Shown: piece by piece, positions 50,805 through 59,561 of the stretch
How positions within the stretch are numbered: position 1 is the first letter of the stretch
How the letters are laid out: each line of letters begins with the position of its first letter
Assembly: GCA_036556425.1 (NCBI GenBank)
Contig: DATBJJ010000006.1
Span: 65,002-129,001 of the forward strand
DNA length: 64,000 nt
Reading direction: 5' to 3'
From: DATBJJ01 sp036556425
GTDB taxonomy: Bacteria; Acidobacteriota; Vicinamibacteria; Vicinamibacterales; 2-12-FULL-66-21
The notes under the pieces: generated by a model
What the model was told of the DNA's origin: nothing
What the model saw: the letters and a program-made list of their open reading frames with translations, nothing else
The model's database searches: none
Position numbers and translations under genes: made by a program

Positions 50805-52034
50805 TCACTGATACCTCAACGCCTGCGCGGGATCGAGGCGCGACGCCTGCCGCGACGGATAGATCGTCGCGAGGAAGCAGATCAGCACGGCGGCCACGAT
50901 CACCGTGACGAAGTCCAGCGGCTGGAGTCTGAACGGCACGTGAGAGATCTGATAGACGTCGAGCGGAATGTTGATCAACTTGAACCGATCGAGAACGTAA
51001 ATCAGCGAGCAGCCGAGCACCGCGCCGGACGCGGTGCCGATCGTGCCGATGATGAGCCCCTGCAGCATGAAGATCCGGCTGATGCTCGTCGACGAGCTCC
51101 CCATCGTCTTCAGGATCGCGATGTCGCGCGTCTTCTCCATGACGAGCAGGATGAGCGACGCGATGATGTTGAGCGCCGCGACCATGACGATCAGCCCGAT
51201 CGTGATCGACATCGCCATCTTCTCGAGCCACAGCGCGCTGAAGAGCGACTTGTTCATGTCGGCCCAGTCCTGCGCGACGTAGTCCGGTCCGAGCTTCACG
51301 GGAACGTCGTCGGCCACCGCGCGCGCGGCGAAGAGCTCGTCGACGCGCACCTCGATGAATTGCGGGCGGTCCGTGTCGAGCAGCTTCTCGGCCACCTCGA
51401 TGTGCACGTAGCCGTACGACGAGTCGAACTCGAAGAGGCCGAGGCTGAACACGCCGACGACCTTGAACGCGCGCTGGCCCGGCATCACACCAAACGGCGT
51501 CAGCTCGCCCTCGAGCGTGAGGACTTCGATGCTGTCGCCAACCGTCGCGCCGAGTTTCTGCGCGAGATCTTTGCCGATCACCACGCCAGGGAGTCCGTTG
51601 CCCTTGCCCGTCTCGAGCGCCTCGAGGCTTCCCTTCTCGACCGATCGGCCGACGTTGGTGACGGTGTTCTCCAGCTTTGGATCGACGCCTTTCAACGTGA
51701 TCGGCTGGCCCTCTCCGCCGCTCCTCGCGAGCCCCATGACGAGCGCGACCGGCGCGGCGCCGACGACGTGCGGGACGGTCAGGACGCGCTTGATTTCGTC
51801 CGCGGGGGGACCGAGCCCGCCGCTCTTGAACACGTAGACATGCGCCGCGGATCCGACGATGCGATCTCTGAGCTCGCCCTGCAGGCCGGTCATCAACGCG
51901 AGCACGATGAGCAGCGCCGTCACGCCGACCGCTACGCCGATGCCCGAGATGAGCGAGATCACGGAGATGAACGCCTGCTTCCGGCGCGCGCGGAGATAGC
52001 GCAAGGCGATGAAGAGCTCGTACGGCAGGTTCAT
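50805..52034 (-). CDS. LolC/LolE-family lipoprotein-releasing permease
   Basis: Inner-membrane permease, 409 residues: one membrane helix near the N terminus (AFISVISLISGIGVAVGVTALL), a large periplasmic MacB-like domain, and three C-terminal helices. N terminus LPYELFIALRYLRARRKQAF is typical. Only one permease gene is present, so the exporter is probably a homodimer (LolF-like) rather than LolC plus LolE. The ATG overlaps the lysS stop. Confidence 0.92.
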   Translation of the reverse strand: MNLPYELFIALRYLRARRKQAFISVISLISGIGVAVGVTALLIVLALMTGLQGELRDRIVGSAAHVYVFKSGGLGPPADEIKRVLTVPHVVGAAPVALVMGLARSGGEGQPITLKGVDPKLENTVTNVGRSVEKGSLEALETGKGNGLPGVVIGKDLAQKLGATVGDSIEVLTLEGELTPFGVMPGQRAFKVVGVFSLGLFEFDSSYGYVHIEVAEKLLDTDRPQFIEVRVDELFAARAVADDVPVKLGPDYVAQDWADMNKSLFSALWLEKMAMSITIGLIVMVAALNIIASLILLVMEKTRDIAILKTMGSSSTSISRIFMLQGLIIGTIGTASGAVLGCSLIYVLDRFKLINIPLDVYQISHVPFRLQPLDFVTVIVAAVLICFLATIYPSRQASRLDPAQALRYQ

Positions 52035-53536
52035 TGCCGCGACCGCATCAACGGAAAGAGGATGACGTCGCGGATCGATTGGCTGTTGGTCAAGAGCATG
52101 ACGAGCCGATCGATGCCCACCCCTTCGCCGCCCGCCGGCGGCAACCCGTACTCGAGCGCGCGGATGTAGTCCTCGTCCATCACGTGCGCCTCGAGATCGC
52201 CTGCAGCGCGGCCCGCGAGCTGCGCCTCGAAGCGGCGGCGCTGCTCGGCGGGATCGTTGAGCTCGCTGAATGCGTTCGCGACTTCGAAGCCGCCGATGTA
52301 CAGCTCGAACCGCTCGACCGTGTCGGGATCGTCCGGCCGCTGCTTGGACAGCGGCGAGACTTCAGTCGGGAAGTCATAGACGAAGGTCGGCTGGACGAGC
52401 TTGCCGTCATGCAACCGCTCGAAGATCTCCGTCGTGATGCGGCCCGCCCCCCAGCTCGGCTGAAGCTCGACGCCGAGGCGCCTCGCGAGATCGGCGGCCG
52501 GCCGCGGATTCCGCAGATCGGCGTCGGTGACGTCGACGCCGAGCCGGCTCGACGCCTCGGTGCGGGCCCCCTCGCGAAGCGAGAGACGACGGTACGGCGG
52601 CGCGAGCGAGATATCGTCCACCCCGAAGCGGATGCGATCCGTGCCGATCGATTCGCGGGCGACCTCGGAGACGAGCGCTTCGGTCATCACCATCAGCTCT
52701 TGATAATCGCTGTAGGTCTGGTAGAACTCCAGCATCGTGAACTCGGGGTTGTGCTGGGTCGAGATACCCTCGTTCCTGAAGTTACGGTTGATCTCGTAGA
52801 CCCGTTCGATTCCGCCGACGGTCAAGCGCTTCAGATACAGCTCGGGGGCAATGCGCAGAAAGAGCTGCAGATCGAGCGCGTTGTGATGCGTGACGAACGG
52901 CCGGGCGAGCGCACCTCCCGGAATCGGCTGCATCATCGGCGTCTCGACCTCCAGATACCCCCGGCCGTTCAGGAAGTTCCGCACGGACGCCAGCACTTTG
53001 CTTCTGACGTCGAAGACTCGCCGCGAGTCCGGATTCACGATCAAATCGAGATACCGCTGCCGATAGCGAATCTCGATGTCCGTCAGCCCATGCCATTTCT
53101 CCGGCAGCGGGAGGAAGCACTTCGCGAGGAACTCGAGCCGCGACGCATGAATCGTCAGCTCGTTCGTCTTCGTGCGGAACAGATAGCCCTCGACCCCGAG
53201 GAAGTCACCGATGTCCAGCAGCCCATACATCGAGAAATCCCGCTCGCTGACCGAGTCCTTGCGAACGTAGATCTGGATCCTCGATTCGCCGTCCGAGATC
53301 GCGAGGAAGTTTGCTTTCCCGAAGTTTCTGATCGCGAGAATTCGTCCAGCGGTCTTCGTCTCGATGCGTTCGGCCGTGAGCTCTTCGCCCGTGCGGCCGC
53401 CGTAGTCGGCGACCAGCCTGCTCACCGTGTGGGTGCGATCGAACGCGCGAGGATACTGCTCGATGCCCAACCGCGAGAGCGCCTCGAAGTTGAGGCGCCG
53501 CTGCGCGATCTGATCGTTCTCTCTAATCTCGGACAT
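52031..53536 (-). CDS. lysS: lysyl-tRNA synthetase (class II)
   Basis: Charges tRNA-Lys, 501 residues. An OB-fold anticodon-binding domain (KTAGRILAIRNFGKANFLAI) precedes the class II core: motif 1 near VETPMMQPIPGGALARPF, motif 2 FRNEGISTQHNPEFTMLEFY, and motif 3 GLPPAGGEGVGIDRLVMLL. It overlaps nusB by 14 bp and the Lol permease by 4 bp, an unusual tie of translation and lipoprotein genes. Confidence 0.97.
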   Translation of the reverse strand: MSEIRENDQIAQRRLNFEALSRLGIEQYPRAFDRTHTVSRLVADYGGRTGEELTAERIETKTAGRILAIRNFGKANFLAISDGESRIQIYVRKDSVSERDFSMYGLLDIGDFLGVEGYLFRTKTNELTIHASRLEFLAKCFLPLPEKWHGLTDIEIRYRQRYLDLIVNPDSRRVFDVRSKVLASVRNFLNGRGYLEVETPMMQPIPGGALARPFVTHHNALDLQLFLRIAPELYLKRLTVGGIERVYEINRNFRNEGISTQHNPEFTMLEFYQTYSDYQELMVMTEALVSEVARESIGTDRIRFGVDDISLAPPYRRLSLREGARTEASSRLGVDVTDADLRNPRPAADLARRLGVELQPSWGAGRITTEIFERLHDGKLVQPTFVYDFPTEVSPLSKQRPDDPDTVERFELYIGGFEVANAFSELNDPAEQRRRFEAQLAGRAAGDLEAHVMDEDYIRALEYGLPPAGGEGVGIDRLVMLLTNSQSIRDVILFPLMRSRQ

Positions 53537-53972
53537 TGCTCGGATCGAGTTCCTTTCTCACCGCATCGAGCACGCCGTTCACGAATGGCACGGCCTCGTC
53601 GCCGCTGAACGTCCGCGCGAGCTCGATGGCCTCGTTGATCACGACCTTCGGCGGCGTGCCGCGATCGGCGAGCAGCTCGGCAATCGCCAGCCTCAGCACG
53701 AGCCGATCGATGACGGCCATCCGCTCGAGGCGCCAGTTGTGCGCGTGCGCGGCGATCAGCCGATCGATCTCGTCGACGCGGCTCGACGTCTCGCGCACGA
53801 GACGGTTCGCGAACGTCCGAAGATCCTCGTCCGCTTCGCCCGATGGATCGTTGGCCGGCCAGAACGTGAGGATCGTTTCGGCCACGCCCGCGCGACCGAT
53901 CTCCGACTGATAGAGCATCTGGAGAGCCGCTTCGCGAGCCCGATGCCGCGCGGCGGGATCCGTGCGCGTCAT
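53523..53972 (-). CDS. nusB: transcription antitermination factor NusB
   Basis: RNA-binding antitermination factor, 149 residues from ATG 53972. It begins with RHRAREAALQMLYQSEIG and contains VIDRLVLRLAIAELL and KVVINEAIELARTFSGDEA. It binds boxA with NusE in rRNA antitermination. ATGA overlap with ribH is the common nusB-ribH coupling. The longer frame (to 54356) is antisense to ribH and rejected. Confidence 0.97.
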   Translation of the reverse strand: MTRTDPAARHRAREAALQMLYQSEIGRAGVAETILTFWPANDPSGEADEDLRTFANRLVRETSSRVDEIDRLIAAHAHNWRLERMAVIDRLVLRLAIAELLADRGTPPKVVINEAIELARTFSGDEAVPFVNGVLDAVRKELDPSNVRD

Positions 53973-54463
53973 GGACGCGCCGGCTGCCAACGCCGAAAGA
54001 GCTGCGCCATCTCGATCGCCGCGGCCGCCGCCTCGAAGCCTTTGTTGTCCCGCCCCTCGCTCGCTCGCTCCTCCGCCTGCTGCACGGTATCCGTCGTCAA
54101 GACGCCGAACGCCATGGGCACACCGGTTTGCCCCGACGCATCCTGGATTCCGTGCGCGACCGACGAGGAGATGTACTCGAAGTGTGGCGTGGCGCCGCGG
54201 ATCACACAGCCGAGACAAATCACCGCATCGAACCGTCCGGTTTCCGCGATCGCACGCGCCGCCTGCGGCAGCTCGAACGCGCCCGGCACGCTCACGACTT
54301 CGACGTCCTCGGCGCGCGCCTCCGCTTCGGCCAACGCGGCGCGCGCGCCTTCGCACAACCGCGTGGTGATTTCTTCGTTGAAGCGCGAGAAGACGATCGC
54401 GAAGCGATAGCCGGCAGCGCCCGCGAGGCGGCCCGGCGCGGCGGCGGAAGTCTCGGGGCGCAC
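53969..54463 (-). CDS. ribH: 6,7-dimethyl-8-ribityllumazine synthase
   Basis: Penultimate riboflavin enzyme, 164 residues. Motifs: FAIVFSRFNEEITTRL, VPGAFELPQAAR, CLGCVIRGATPHFEYI with the catalytic His in the last, and MAFGVLTTDTVQQAEERA. It lies directly upstream of nusB. Other rib genes are not in the window. Confidence 0.97.
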   Translation of the reverse strand: MRPETSAAAPGRLAGAAGYRFAIVFSRFNEEITTRLCEGARAALAEAEARAEDVEVVSVPGAFELPQAARAIAETGRFDAVICLGCVIRGATPHFEYISSSVAHGIQDASGQTGVPMAFGVLTTDTVQQAEERASEGRDNKGFEAAAAAIEMAQLFRRWQPARP

Positions 54464-54466
54464 GCG

Positions 54467-55261
54467 CTACGTCCCCTTGAACTCGGGCTTGCGCTTCTCG
54501 AGAAAAGCGCGCGTGCCCTCGCGCATGTCGCCCGTGCTCGCGACGAGCCCGAAGAGCGTCGCTTCCAGAATCTGCCCTTCGGCCAACGGCGACTGCAGGC
54601 CTTTGTTGACGGCGTCGATGATGTAGCGCACGGCGATCGGCGGCTTGCTCGCGAGGATCGACGCGAGCGCGTGCGCGCGCGCCGGCAGATCCGCCGCGGG
54701 GACGACCCGATTGACGAGCCCGATGCGATACGCCTCCTCGGCGCCGATCGGATCGCCCGCCAGCATCAACTCGAGCGCGCGGCCGGCGCCCACGAGCCGC
54801 GCGAGCCGCTGCGTGCCGCCATAGCCGGGAATGAGACCGAGGTTGATCTCCGGTTGTCCGAGTTTCGCCGTATCCGCGGCGATTCGCAGCGTGCAGGCCA
54901 TCGCCAACTCGCAGCCGCCGCCGAGCGCGAACCCGTTGATCGCCGCGATGACCGGCTTGCCCATGTTCTCGATCAGGTCGAAGACGTGCTGCCCTCGCAG
55001 CGCGCGCTCGCGCCCCGTCGCGGGCGTCTCGGTGGCAAGCTCGTTGATGTCCGCGCCCGCCACGAACGCGCGATCCCCGGCGCCCGTGATGATCACCGTC
55101 CTCACGTCCGCGTCGTGCTTCAGCGCGAGGATCGTTCGCCGCAGCTCGTCGAGCGTCTCCGCGTTGAGCGCGTTCATCACCTTCGGACGATTGATCGTCA
55201 CCCGCGCGACCGGACCGTCGCGATCGACGAGAAGGTTGAGAAGGTTAAGGAGGTTGTCCAC
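54467..55261 (-). CDS. enoyl-CoA hydratase/isomerase
   Basis: Crotonase-family enzyme, 264 residues. Oxyanion-hole segments are RAFVAGADINELA and NGFALGGGCELAMACTLRIA; the catalytic Glu region is LGLIPGYGGTQRLARLVG with both Glu positions plausible. It probably acts in fatty acid beta-oxidation with the ETF and acyl-CoA dehydrogenases of this window. It is 3 bp upstream of ribH. The N terminus has a Leu-rich run MDNLLNLLNLL. Confidence 0.92.
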   Translation of the reverse strand: MDNLLNLLNLLVDRDGPVARVTINRPKVMNALNAETLDELRRTILALKHDADVRTVIITGAGDRAFVAGADINELATETPATGRERALRGQHVFDLIENMGKPVIAAINGFALGGGCELAMACTLRIAADTAKLGQPEINLGLIPGYGGTQRLARLVGAGRALELMLAGDPIGAEEAYRIGLVNRVVPAADLPARAHALASILASKPPIAVRYIIDAVNKGLQSPLAEGQILEATLFGLVASTGDMREGTRAFLEKRKPEFKGT

Positions 55262-55297
55262 GGTCAGACCGAGCTCGAAGTATACCTTCGATGGACG

Positions 55298-55687
55298 CTA
55301 CTTCGCGCCGGATCGCAGGCGCTCGAGCACGAGCCGGCACGCCCACGCGAACACCGCGCCGACGCCCGCGCCGAGCGTGTCCGCGACGACGTCCATCACA
55401 TCAGGCGTCCGCTCCGGCACGAAGCGTTGGTGGAGCTCGTCGGATACGCCATACAGGAACGACAGGACGGTCGCGCCCGCAACAGCGCGCCACGTCACAC
55501 CCGAAAGCCGGCCGCGCGACAACGGCAGCACGAAGAACACGCCAAGCGCCGCGTACACGATCAGGTGCACGAGCTTGTCCCAGAGATGTGCCGGCAGTTG
55601 CGAACCGGGGACGGAGGACGCGGCGAAGATGAACGCCATGTGCGCGCAGGCCGGGATCCAGAGCAGCGCCCGCGCGAGCGGCTTCAC
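55298..55687 (-). CDS. VanZ family membrane protein
   Basis: 129 residues with about four hydrophobic segments. WDKLVHLIVYAALGVFFVLP and SDELHQRFVPERTPDVMDVVAD are VanZ-like motifs. VanZ proteins can confer low-level glycopeptide resistance, but most family members have no known role. The start is GTG 55687, within GTGA overlapping the stop of the 57-residue membrane protein gene. Confidence 0.88.
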   Translation of the reverse strand: MKPLARALLWIPACAHMAFIFAASSVPGSQLPAHLWDKLVHLIVYAALGVFFVLPLSRGRLSGVTWRAVAGATVLSFLYGVSDELHQRFVPERTPDVMDVVADTLGAGVGAVFAWACRLVLERLRSGAK

Positions 55688-55857
55688 AACGGGAGGGGGT
55701 ACATCAGCCAGCCGAGCGCGACAGCCGTCACGACGAACGCGGCGAACATCCAGCCGCCGGCCTTGAGCTGCTCGCGCGGCTCGTCGCGCATCAGCACGGC
55801 GAAGACGGTCGAGACCACGAGCGAGAACAGCGCGAGGATGAGGAGATGGCTCGTCAT
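55684..55857 (-). CDS. 57-residue two-helix membrane protein
   Basis: Short gene not extended by any larger frame: 57 residues with two hydrophobic helices (LLILALFSLVVSTVFAVL and MFAAFVVTAVALGWLM) separated by a charged loop (MRDEPREQLKAGG). It overlaps the VanZ gene by 4 bp and starts 4 bp after the 55862-56272 gene. Conservation of spacing within a run of membrane-protein genes makes it likely real. No family recognised with certainty. Confidence 0.75.
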   Translation of the reverse strand: MTSHLLILALFSLVVSTVFAVLMRDEPREQLKAGGWMFAAFVVTAVALGWLMYPLPL

Positions 55858-55861
55858 GCCG

Positions 55862-56272
55862 TCACTTGCGCCCCATCGCGATGTCGAACGCGTCGAGGAT
55901 GACGAGCGAATTCAACAGTCCGGCAACGATCAGAAAGGTGTTGCCCGCTTCGTGCGTGACCGCGGTGACGTGGCCGGCGCCGTATCCCATCACCTTCGCG
56001 AGAATCCACGGCACGCCGAGGCCGATGTCCGCAACCGCCGCGAGCGCGCCGAGCGGCTCACGAAGCTCGAAGGCGAACAATTGCCCGCCGAAGGACAAGC
56101 CGATCGCGAACATCGCCGTCAGAGCGATCAGGAATACGATCCCCTTCTGACGCCGCCCGAGCCACCAGTGCGCCGCGCCCGGCACCGCCCAGGCCGCCAC
56201 GCACACGAGCACGAGGGTTCCAGGCTCGGCGGCGGCCGGCGCGCGCTCCGCTGCAGTCGATTTCGTGGCCAT
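55862..56272 (-). CDS. small integral membrane protein (DUF6677-like)
   Basis: 136 residues with about four hydrophobic segments: LVLVCVAAWAVPGAAHWWLG, GIVFLIALTAMFAIGLSF, a middle helix around LGALAAVADIGLGVPW, and NTFLIVAGLLNSLVILDAF. The GAAHWWLGRRQKG region resembles TM2-domain-like proteins. It sits in a block of membrane proteins between DUF2085 and VanZ. No function can be assigned. Confidence 0.8.
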   Translation of the reverse strand: MATKSTAAERAPAAAEPGTLVLVCVAAWAVPGAAHWWLGRRQKGIVFLIALTAMFAIGLSFGGQLFAFELREPLGALAAVADIGLGVPWILAKVMGYGAGHVTAVTHEAGNTFLIVAGLLNSLVILDAFDIAMGRK

Positions 56273-56315
56273 CTAGCACGCGATCATAACGTATCTGCGG
56301 GAGGCGCTGGCTCGA

Positions 56316-56801
56316 TCACACACGATCGGCACGCAGCGCGCCGACGATGACGAGACCACCGACGAGTCCGAGCGGCACGGCCGTCAGCATCCGGAAGACG
56401 TTCGTCGTCGCGATGGCGCCGGCCCATTCGAGACCGACGGATGCCGCGATCGGCATCGCCGCCAACCCGAGCGCGATCCTCGTCGTCCTCGCCGACGATC
56501 GCCGCCGTCCCACCCACGCCAGGATCACGCCGAGCGCTCCGGACGCATAGAGCCCGAAACAGCGCGCGCACACCGGCAGTTGCACGCCGTCGAGATGGAA
56601 CGATCGCTCGGGACGCTGATGACAGATGAGCGATCCGGCTTGATAGACGACGGCCGCCATCCATCCGAGGCGGCCGCGGCTCGCGGCGATCGGAGATGCG
56701 GCAAGGAGGACGAGCCACACGAGCGCGGCCGCCGTCACCATGGCCGCGACGGCGCTCAGTTCCGGCGCACCCCGATCGCGGACGGCGGACGCGGTGTTCA
56801 C
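56316..56801 (-). CDS. DUF2085 membrane protein
   Basis: 161 residues, several hydrophobic helices. The DUF2085 signature is clear: ICHQRPERSFHLDG and LPVCARCFGLY, two histidine/cysteine motifs that could bind metal. The start is GTG 56801 inside GTGA, overlapping the PfkB kinase gene. The upstream extension to 57512 is antisense noise. Function unknown in all bacteria. Confidence 0.88.
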   Translation of the reverse strand: MNTASAVRDRGAPELSAVAAMVTAAALVWLVLLAASPIAASRGRLGWMAAVVYQAGSLICHQRPERSFHLDGVQLPVCARCFGLYASGALGVILAWVGRRRSSARTTRIALGLAAMPIAASVGLEWAGAIATTNVFRMLTAVPLGLVGGLVIVGALRADRV

Positions 56802-57748
56802 GGCGCCACGCTCTCGAGATCGAGCGCGCCGAAATTGGCTTCGTAGCGATCGACGAATTCGCGCCAGGTGAACGCGTGGCTCTGGCCGCCGAGATGTTCG
56901 AGCGCGTAGGTCGCCGCGACCGCGCCGAGCTCCGCGCACACGCGATAGTCGGCCTTGCGCACGAGGCCTTTCATGAACCCGCTGCGAAACGCATCGCCGA
57001 CGCCGGTGGGATCGATGATCCGATGCGGGCGCACGGCCGGCACGTCGATGCGGCCGGACCGCGTGTGAATCGAGCATCCGCTCTCGCCGCGCGTGACGAC
57101 CAGCGCTTGCGTATGATCGAGGATGGAGGTTTCGGACACGCCGGTCTTCTGGCGAATGAGCTCGAACTCGTAATCGTTGCAGACGATCAAGGCCGATCCT
57201 GTTTGTCCGTCGCTGAGCTCTGGCCCCGACATCCGCGCGCACTGCTGGCCGGGATCCCAGATGAACGGCACGCCGACCGTTCGGCATTCCTCCGCGTACT
57301 GGATCATCGCGCCGGGATCGTTCGGCGAGATGATCGCGAGCTCGCATTCGTCGACGTCGCGGAACGACAGCTCGCCCGCGTTCGCCATCGCGCCCGTGTA
57401 GAACGACGCGATCTGGTTGTTGTCGACGTCCGTGCTGCAGAAAAAGGACGCCGTGAACTTCCCGGGAACGTCGCGCACGAGCGACGTGTCGACGCCGGCC
57501 GCTTCCAACCACCGGCGGTAATCGTCGAAGTCCTGACCCGCGGTGCCCATGAGCGACGGCCGCTCGCCGAGGAGCGCCAGCGTGTAGGCGATGTTCGGCG
57601 CGCAGCCGCCGCGCCGCTTGTCCATCGAGTCCACGAGAAAGCTGAGGCTCACGCGGTTCATGTGCTCGGGCAGGAAGTGCTCGGTGAACTTCCCCGGAAA
57701 CGACATCAGGTAGTCGAAGGCGATCGAACCGGTAATGACGATGCTCAT
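56798..57748 (-). CDS. PfkB-family carbohydrate/adenosine kinase
   Basis: Ribokinase-fold kinase, 316 residues. It begins MSIVITGSIAFDYLMSFPGKF. GGCAPNIAYTLALLGERP and the catalytic IIDPTGVGDAFRSGF are seen (Val in place of the usual Ala of GAGD). The sequence type resembles adenosine kinase-like members. mtnP, encoded directly upstream, releases adenine from methylthioadenosine, so a role in nucleoside or methylthioribose salvage is plausible. Substrate not determined. Confidence 0.85.
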   Translation of the reverse strand: MSIVITGSIAFDYLMSFPGKFTEHFLPEHMNRVSLSFLVDSMDKRRGGCAPNIAYTLALLGERPSLMGTAGQDFDDYRRWLEAAGVDTSLVRDVPGKFTASFFCSTDVDNNQIASFYTGAMANAGELSFRDVDECELAIISPNDPGAMIQYAEECRTVGVPFIWDPGQQCARMSGPELSDGQTGSALIVCNDYEFELIRQKTGVSETSILDHTQALVVTRGESGCSIHTRSGRIDVPAVRPHRIIDPTGVGDAFRSGFMKGLVRKADYRVCAELGAVAATYALEHLGGQSHAFTWREFVDRYEANFGALDLESVAP

Positions 57749-57803
57749 CGTTGGTGTCCAGCTTTCAGCTTTCAGCTTCCAGCTTCCAGCTTCCAGCTTC
57801 CAG
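57749..57803. repeat. 7-bp tandem array L7 (CTTCCAG/CTTTCAG)
   Basis: About six units, CTTTCAG then CTTCCAG, fill the gap between mtnP and the PfkB gene. The mtnP stop codon TAG is followed at once by CTGGAAGCTGG on the minus strand. Same unit family as L1, L2 and L6. Confidence 0.93.
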
Positions 57804-58664
57804 CTATTTCACGTATTTCGAGATTATGGGCGCGAGCTCGCGCTTGGTCTCCTCGGGGACCGCGTCGGGCCGCGTGATGATCGCGTGCTTCAACGCGCTC
57901 GCGCATTCGCACGTGCGCGTGAACGGAAGCGCGGCAACCGCGCCGGCGATGACCTGCTGCGCCATCTTCGCGTTCTGCATCAGATTCGCGATGATCATCT
58001 CGACCGTCACCTGGTCGTGATCGGGATGCCAACAGTCGTAGTCCGTCACGAGCGCGATCGTCGTGTAGCAGATCTCCGCCTCGCGCGCGAGCTTGGCCTC
58101 CTGCAGGTTCGTCATCCCGATGATGTCCATCCCCCACGATCGATAGAGCTGCGACTCGGCGAGCGTCGAGAACTGCGGTCCCTCCATGCAGACGTACGTG
58201 CCGCCGCGATGCACCGTGGCTCCGGCGGATTGCGCGGCGCTGAACGCGACGTCGCTCAACGGCGCGCAGAATGGATGCGCGAACCCGACGTGCGCGACGA
58301 GCCCCCGGCCGAAGAACGTCGAGATGCGTCCCCGCGTGCGATCGACGAATTGATCGGGAATCACGAGATCGAGCGGCTTGAACTCCTGCCGCAAGCTGCC
58401 CACCGCGCTCGCCGAGAGGATGTACTCGACGCCGAGCGTCTTGAAGCCGAAGATGTTCGCGCGGAAGTTGAGCTCCGACGGCAGCAGCGTGTGGCCCGCG
58501 CCGTGCCGCGCGAGGAACGCGACGCGCTTGCCGCGCAGCGTGCCGGTGACGTACGGCGCCGACGGCGGACCGAAGGGCGTATCGATCCGCTGCTCGGCGC
58601 GATCCGTCAGCTCCGCCATGTCGTACAAGCCGCTGCCGCCGATGATGCCGATGGTGGTGGACAT
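57804..58664 (-). CDS. mtnP: S-methyl-5'-thioadenosine phosphorylase
   Basis: Cleaves methylthioadenosine to adenine and methylthioribose-1-phosphate, 286 residues. Motifs: IGIIGGSGLYDM, RNATRLP-type region as LARHGAGHTLLPSELNFRAN, and LVTDYDCWHPDHDQV, which marks MTAP over purine phosphorylases. The start codon follows array L8 and has no clear ribosome-binding site. Confidence 0.94.
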   Translation of the reverse strand: MSTTIGIIGGSGLYDMAELTDRAEQRIDTPFGPPSAPYVTGTLRGKRVAFLARHGAGHTLLPSELNFRANIFGFKTLGVEYILSASAVGSLRQEFKPLDLVIPDQFVDRTRGRISTFFGRGLVAHVGFAHPFCAPLSDVAFSAAQSAGATVHRGGTYVCMEGPQFSTLAESQLYRSWGMDIIGMTNLQEAKLAREAEICYTTIALVTDYDCWHPDHDQVTVEMIIANLMQNAKMAQQVIAGAVAALPFTRTCECASALKHAIITRPDAVPEETKRELAPIISKYVK

Positions 58665-58730
58665 GTGTCAGTCGTCAGTCGTGAGTCGGGAGTCGTCAGT
58701 CGCAGTCGTCAGTCGCAGTCGTCAGTCGAC
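58665..58730. repeat. 7-bp tandem array L8 (CAGTCGT) reaching into a coding end
   Basis: About nine units CAGTCGT, GAGTCGG or six-base CAGTCG lie between the MBL hydrolase and mtnP genes. The array supplies the last codons (Thr-Val-Asp) and stop of the MBL gene and runs to within three bases of the mtnP start. Confidence 0.93.
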
Positions 58731-59561
58731 AGTCACGGGCTCCACGTATTTGCGGCCGTCCGACTCGCGAATGTAGCCCGCCGCGATGTCTGGATCGTGC
58801 TCGAAGAATATCAAATACTCGCGGTCGATCGCTTCACGGAGGAACGTCCGCTTGAACCGCAGCGTGTCCATCGGATAGAGGTCGTAGCCCATGATCCACG
58901 CGGCGTCGACGTGCGCGACCGTGGGCATGAGATCCGCCGTGAAAACCGCCGTCCGACCGCCCGACTCGATCACCACGATCTGGTGGTGCATCGTGTGGCC
59001 GCCCGTTCTCACGACGCGAATGCCCGGCAGGATCGTCCGGTCGCCGGCGACGAGATCCAGCACGCCGGCGTCCGCGAGCGGCTTGAAATTCTCGGGCAGA
59101 TAGCTGGCCCGATTCCTCTCGTGCGGATGCGCCGCGTCATCCCATTCCGCGGTGCGGACGATGTAGCGTGCGCGCGGAAACGTGGGAGCGATTGTGCCCG
59201 CGGCGTCCCGCGTGGTGAACCCGCCGGCATGATCGAAATGCAGATGCGTCGCGAGGACGAGCTCGATGTCCTCGGGCGCGACGCCCGCCTCGGCGAGCGA
59301 GCGATCGAGGTTTCGCGTGCGATCGATCGCGAAGATGTCGGCGCTCTTCTCGTCCATCTTCCCGCCGATGCCGGCGTCGATGAGCATCGTGCGCTCGCCG
59401 CGCACGAGCAGCGGCCGCAGGCCCAGGCGGATGCGATTGCGCTCGTCGGCCGGCGCGCGCTTCTCCCAGAGCGGCTTCGGGATGACGCCGAACATCGCGC
59501 CGCCGTCGAGCCGGAACGTGCCGTCGCTGAGCGTCGTGAGCTCGAACTCTCCGAAGGTCAC
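58722..59561 (-). CDS. MBL-fold metallo-hydrolase
   Basis: Metallo-beta-lactamase-fold hydrolase, 279 residues. The metal motif HxHxDH is in ATHLHFDHAGG; further ligands are His in TGGHTMHHQIV and Asp in VFTADLMPT. The C-terminal His is not obvious. It resembles quorum-quenching-lactonase-like or glyoxalase-like enzymes. It overlaps the epimerase gene by 4 bp and its last codons are formed by repeat array L8. Confidence 0.88.
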   Translation of the reverse strand: MTFGEFELTTLSDGTFRLDGGAMFGVIPKPLWEKRAPADERNRIRLGLRPLLVRGERTMLIDAGIGGKMDEKSADIFAIDRTRNLDRSLAEAGVAPEDIELVLATHLHFDHAGGFTTRDAAGTIAPTFPRARYIVRTAEWDDAAHPHERNRASYLPENFKPLADAGVLDLVAGDRTILPGIRVVRTGGHTMHHQIVVIESGGRTAVFTADLMPTVAHVDAAWIMGYDLYPMDTLRFKRTFLREAIDREYLIFFEHDPDIAAGYIRESDGRKYVEPVTVD

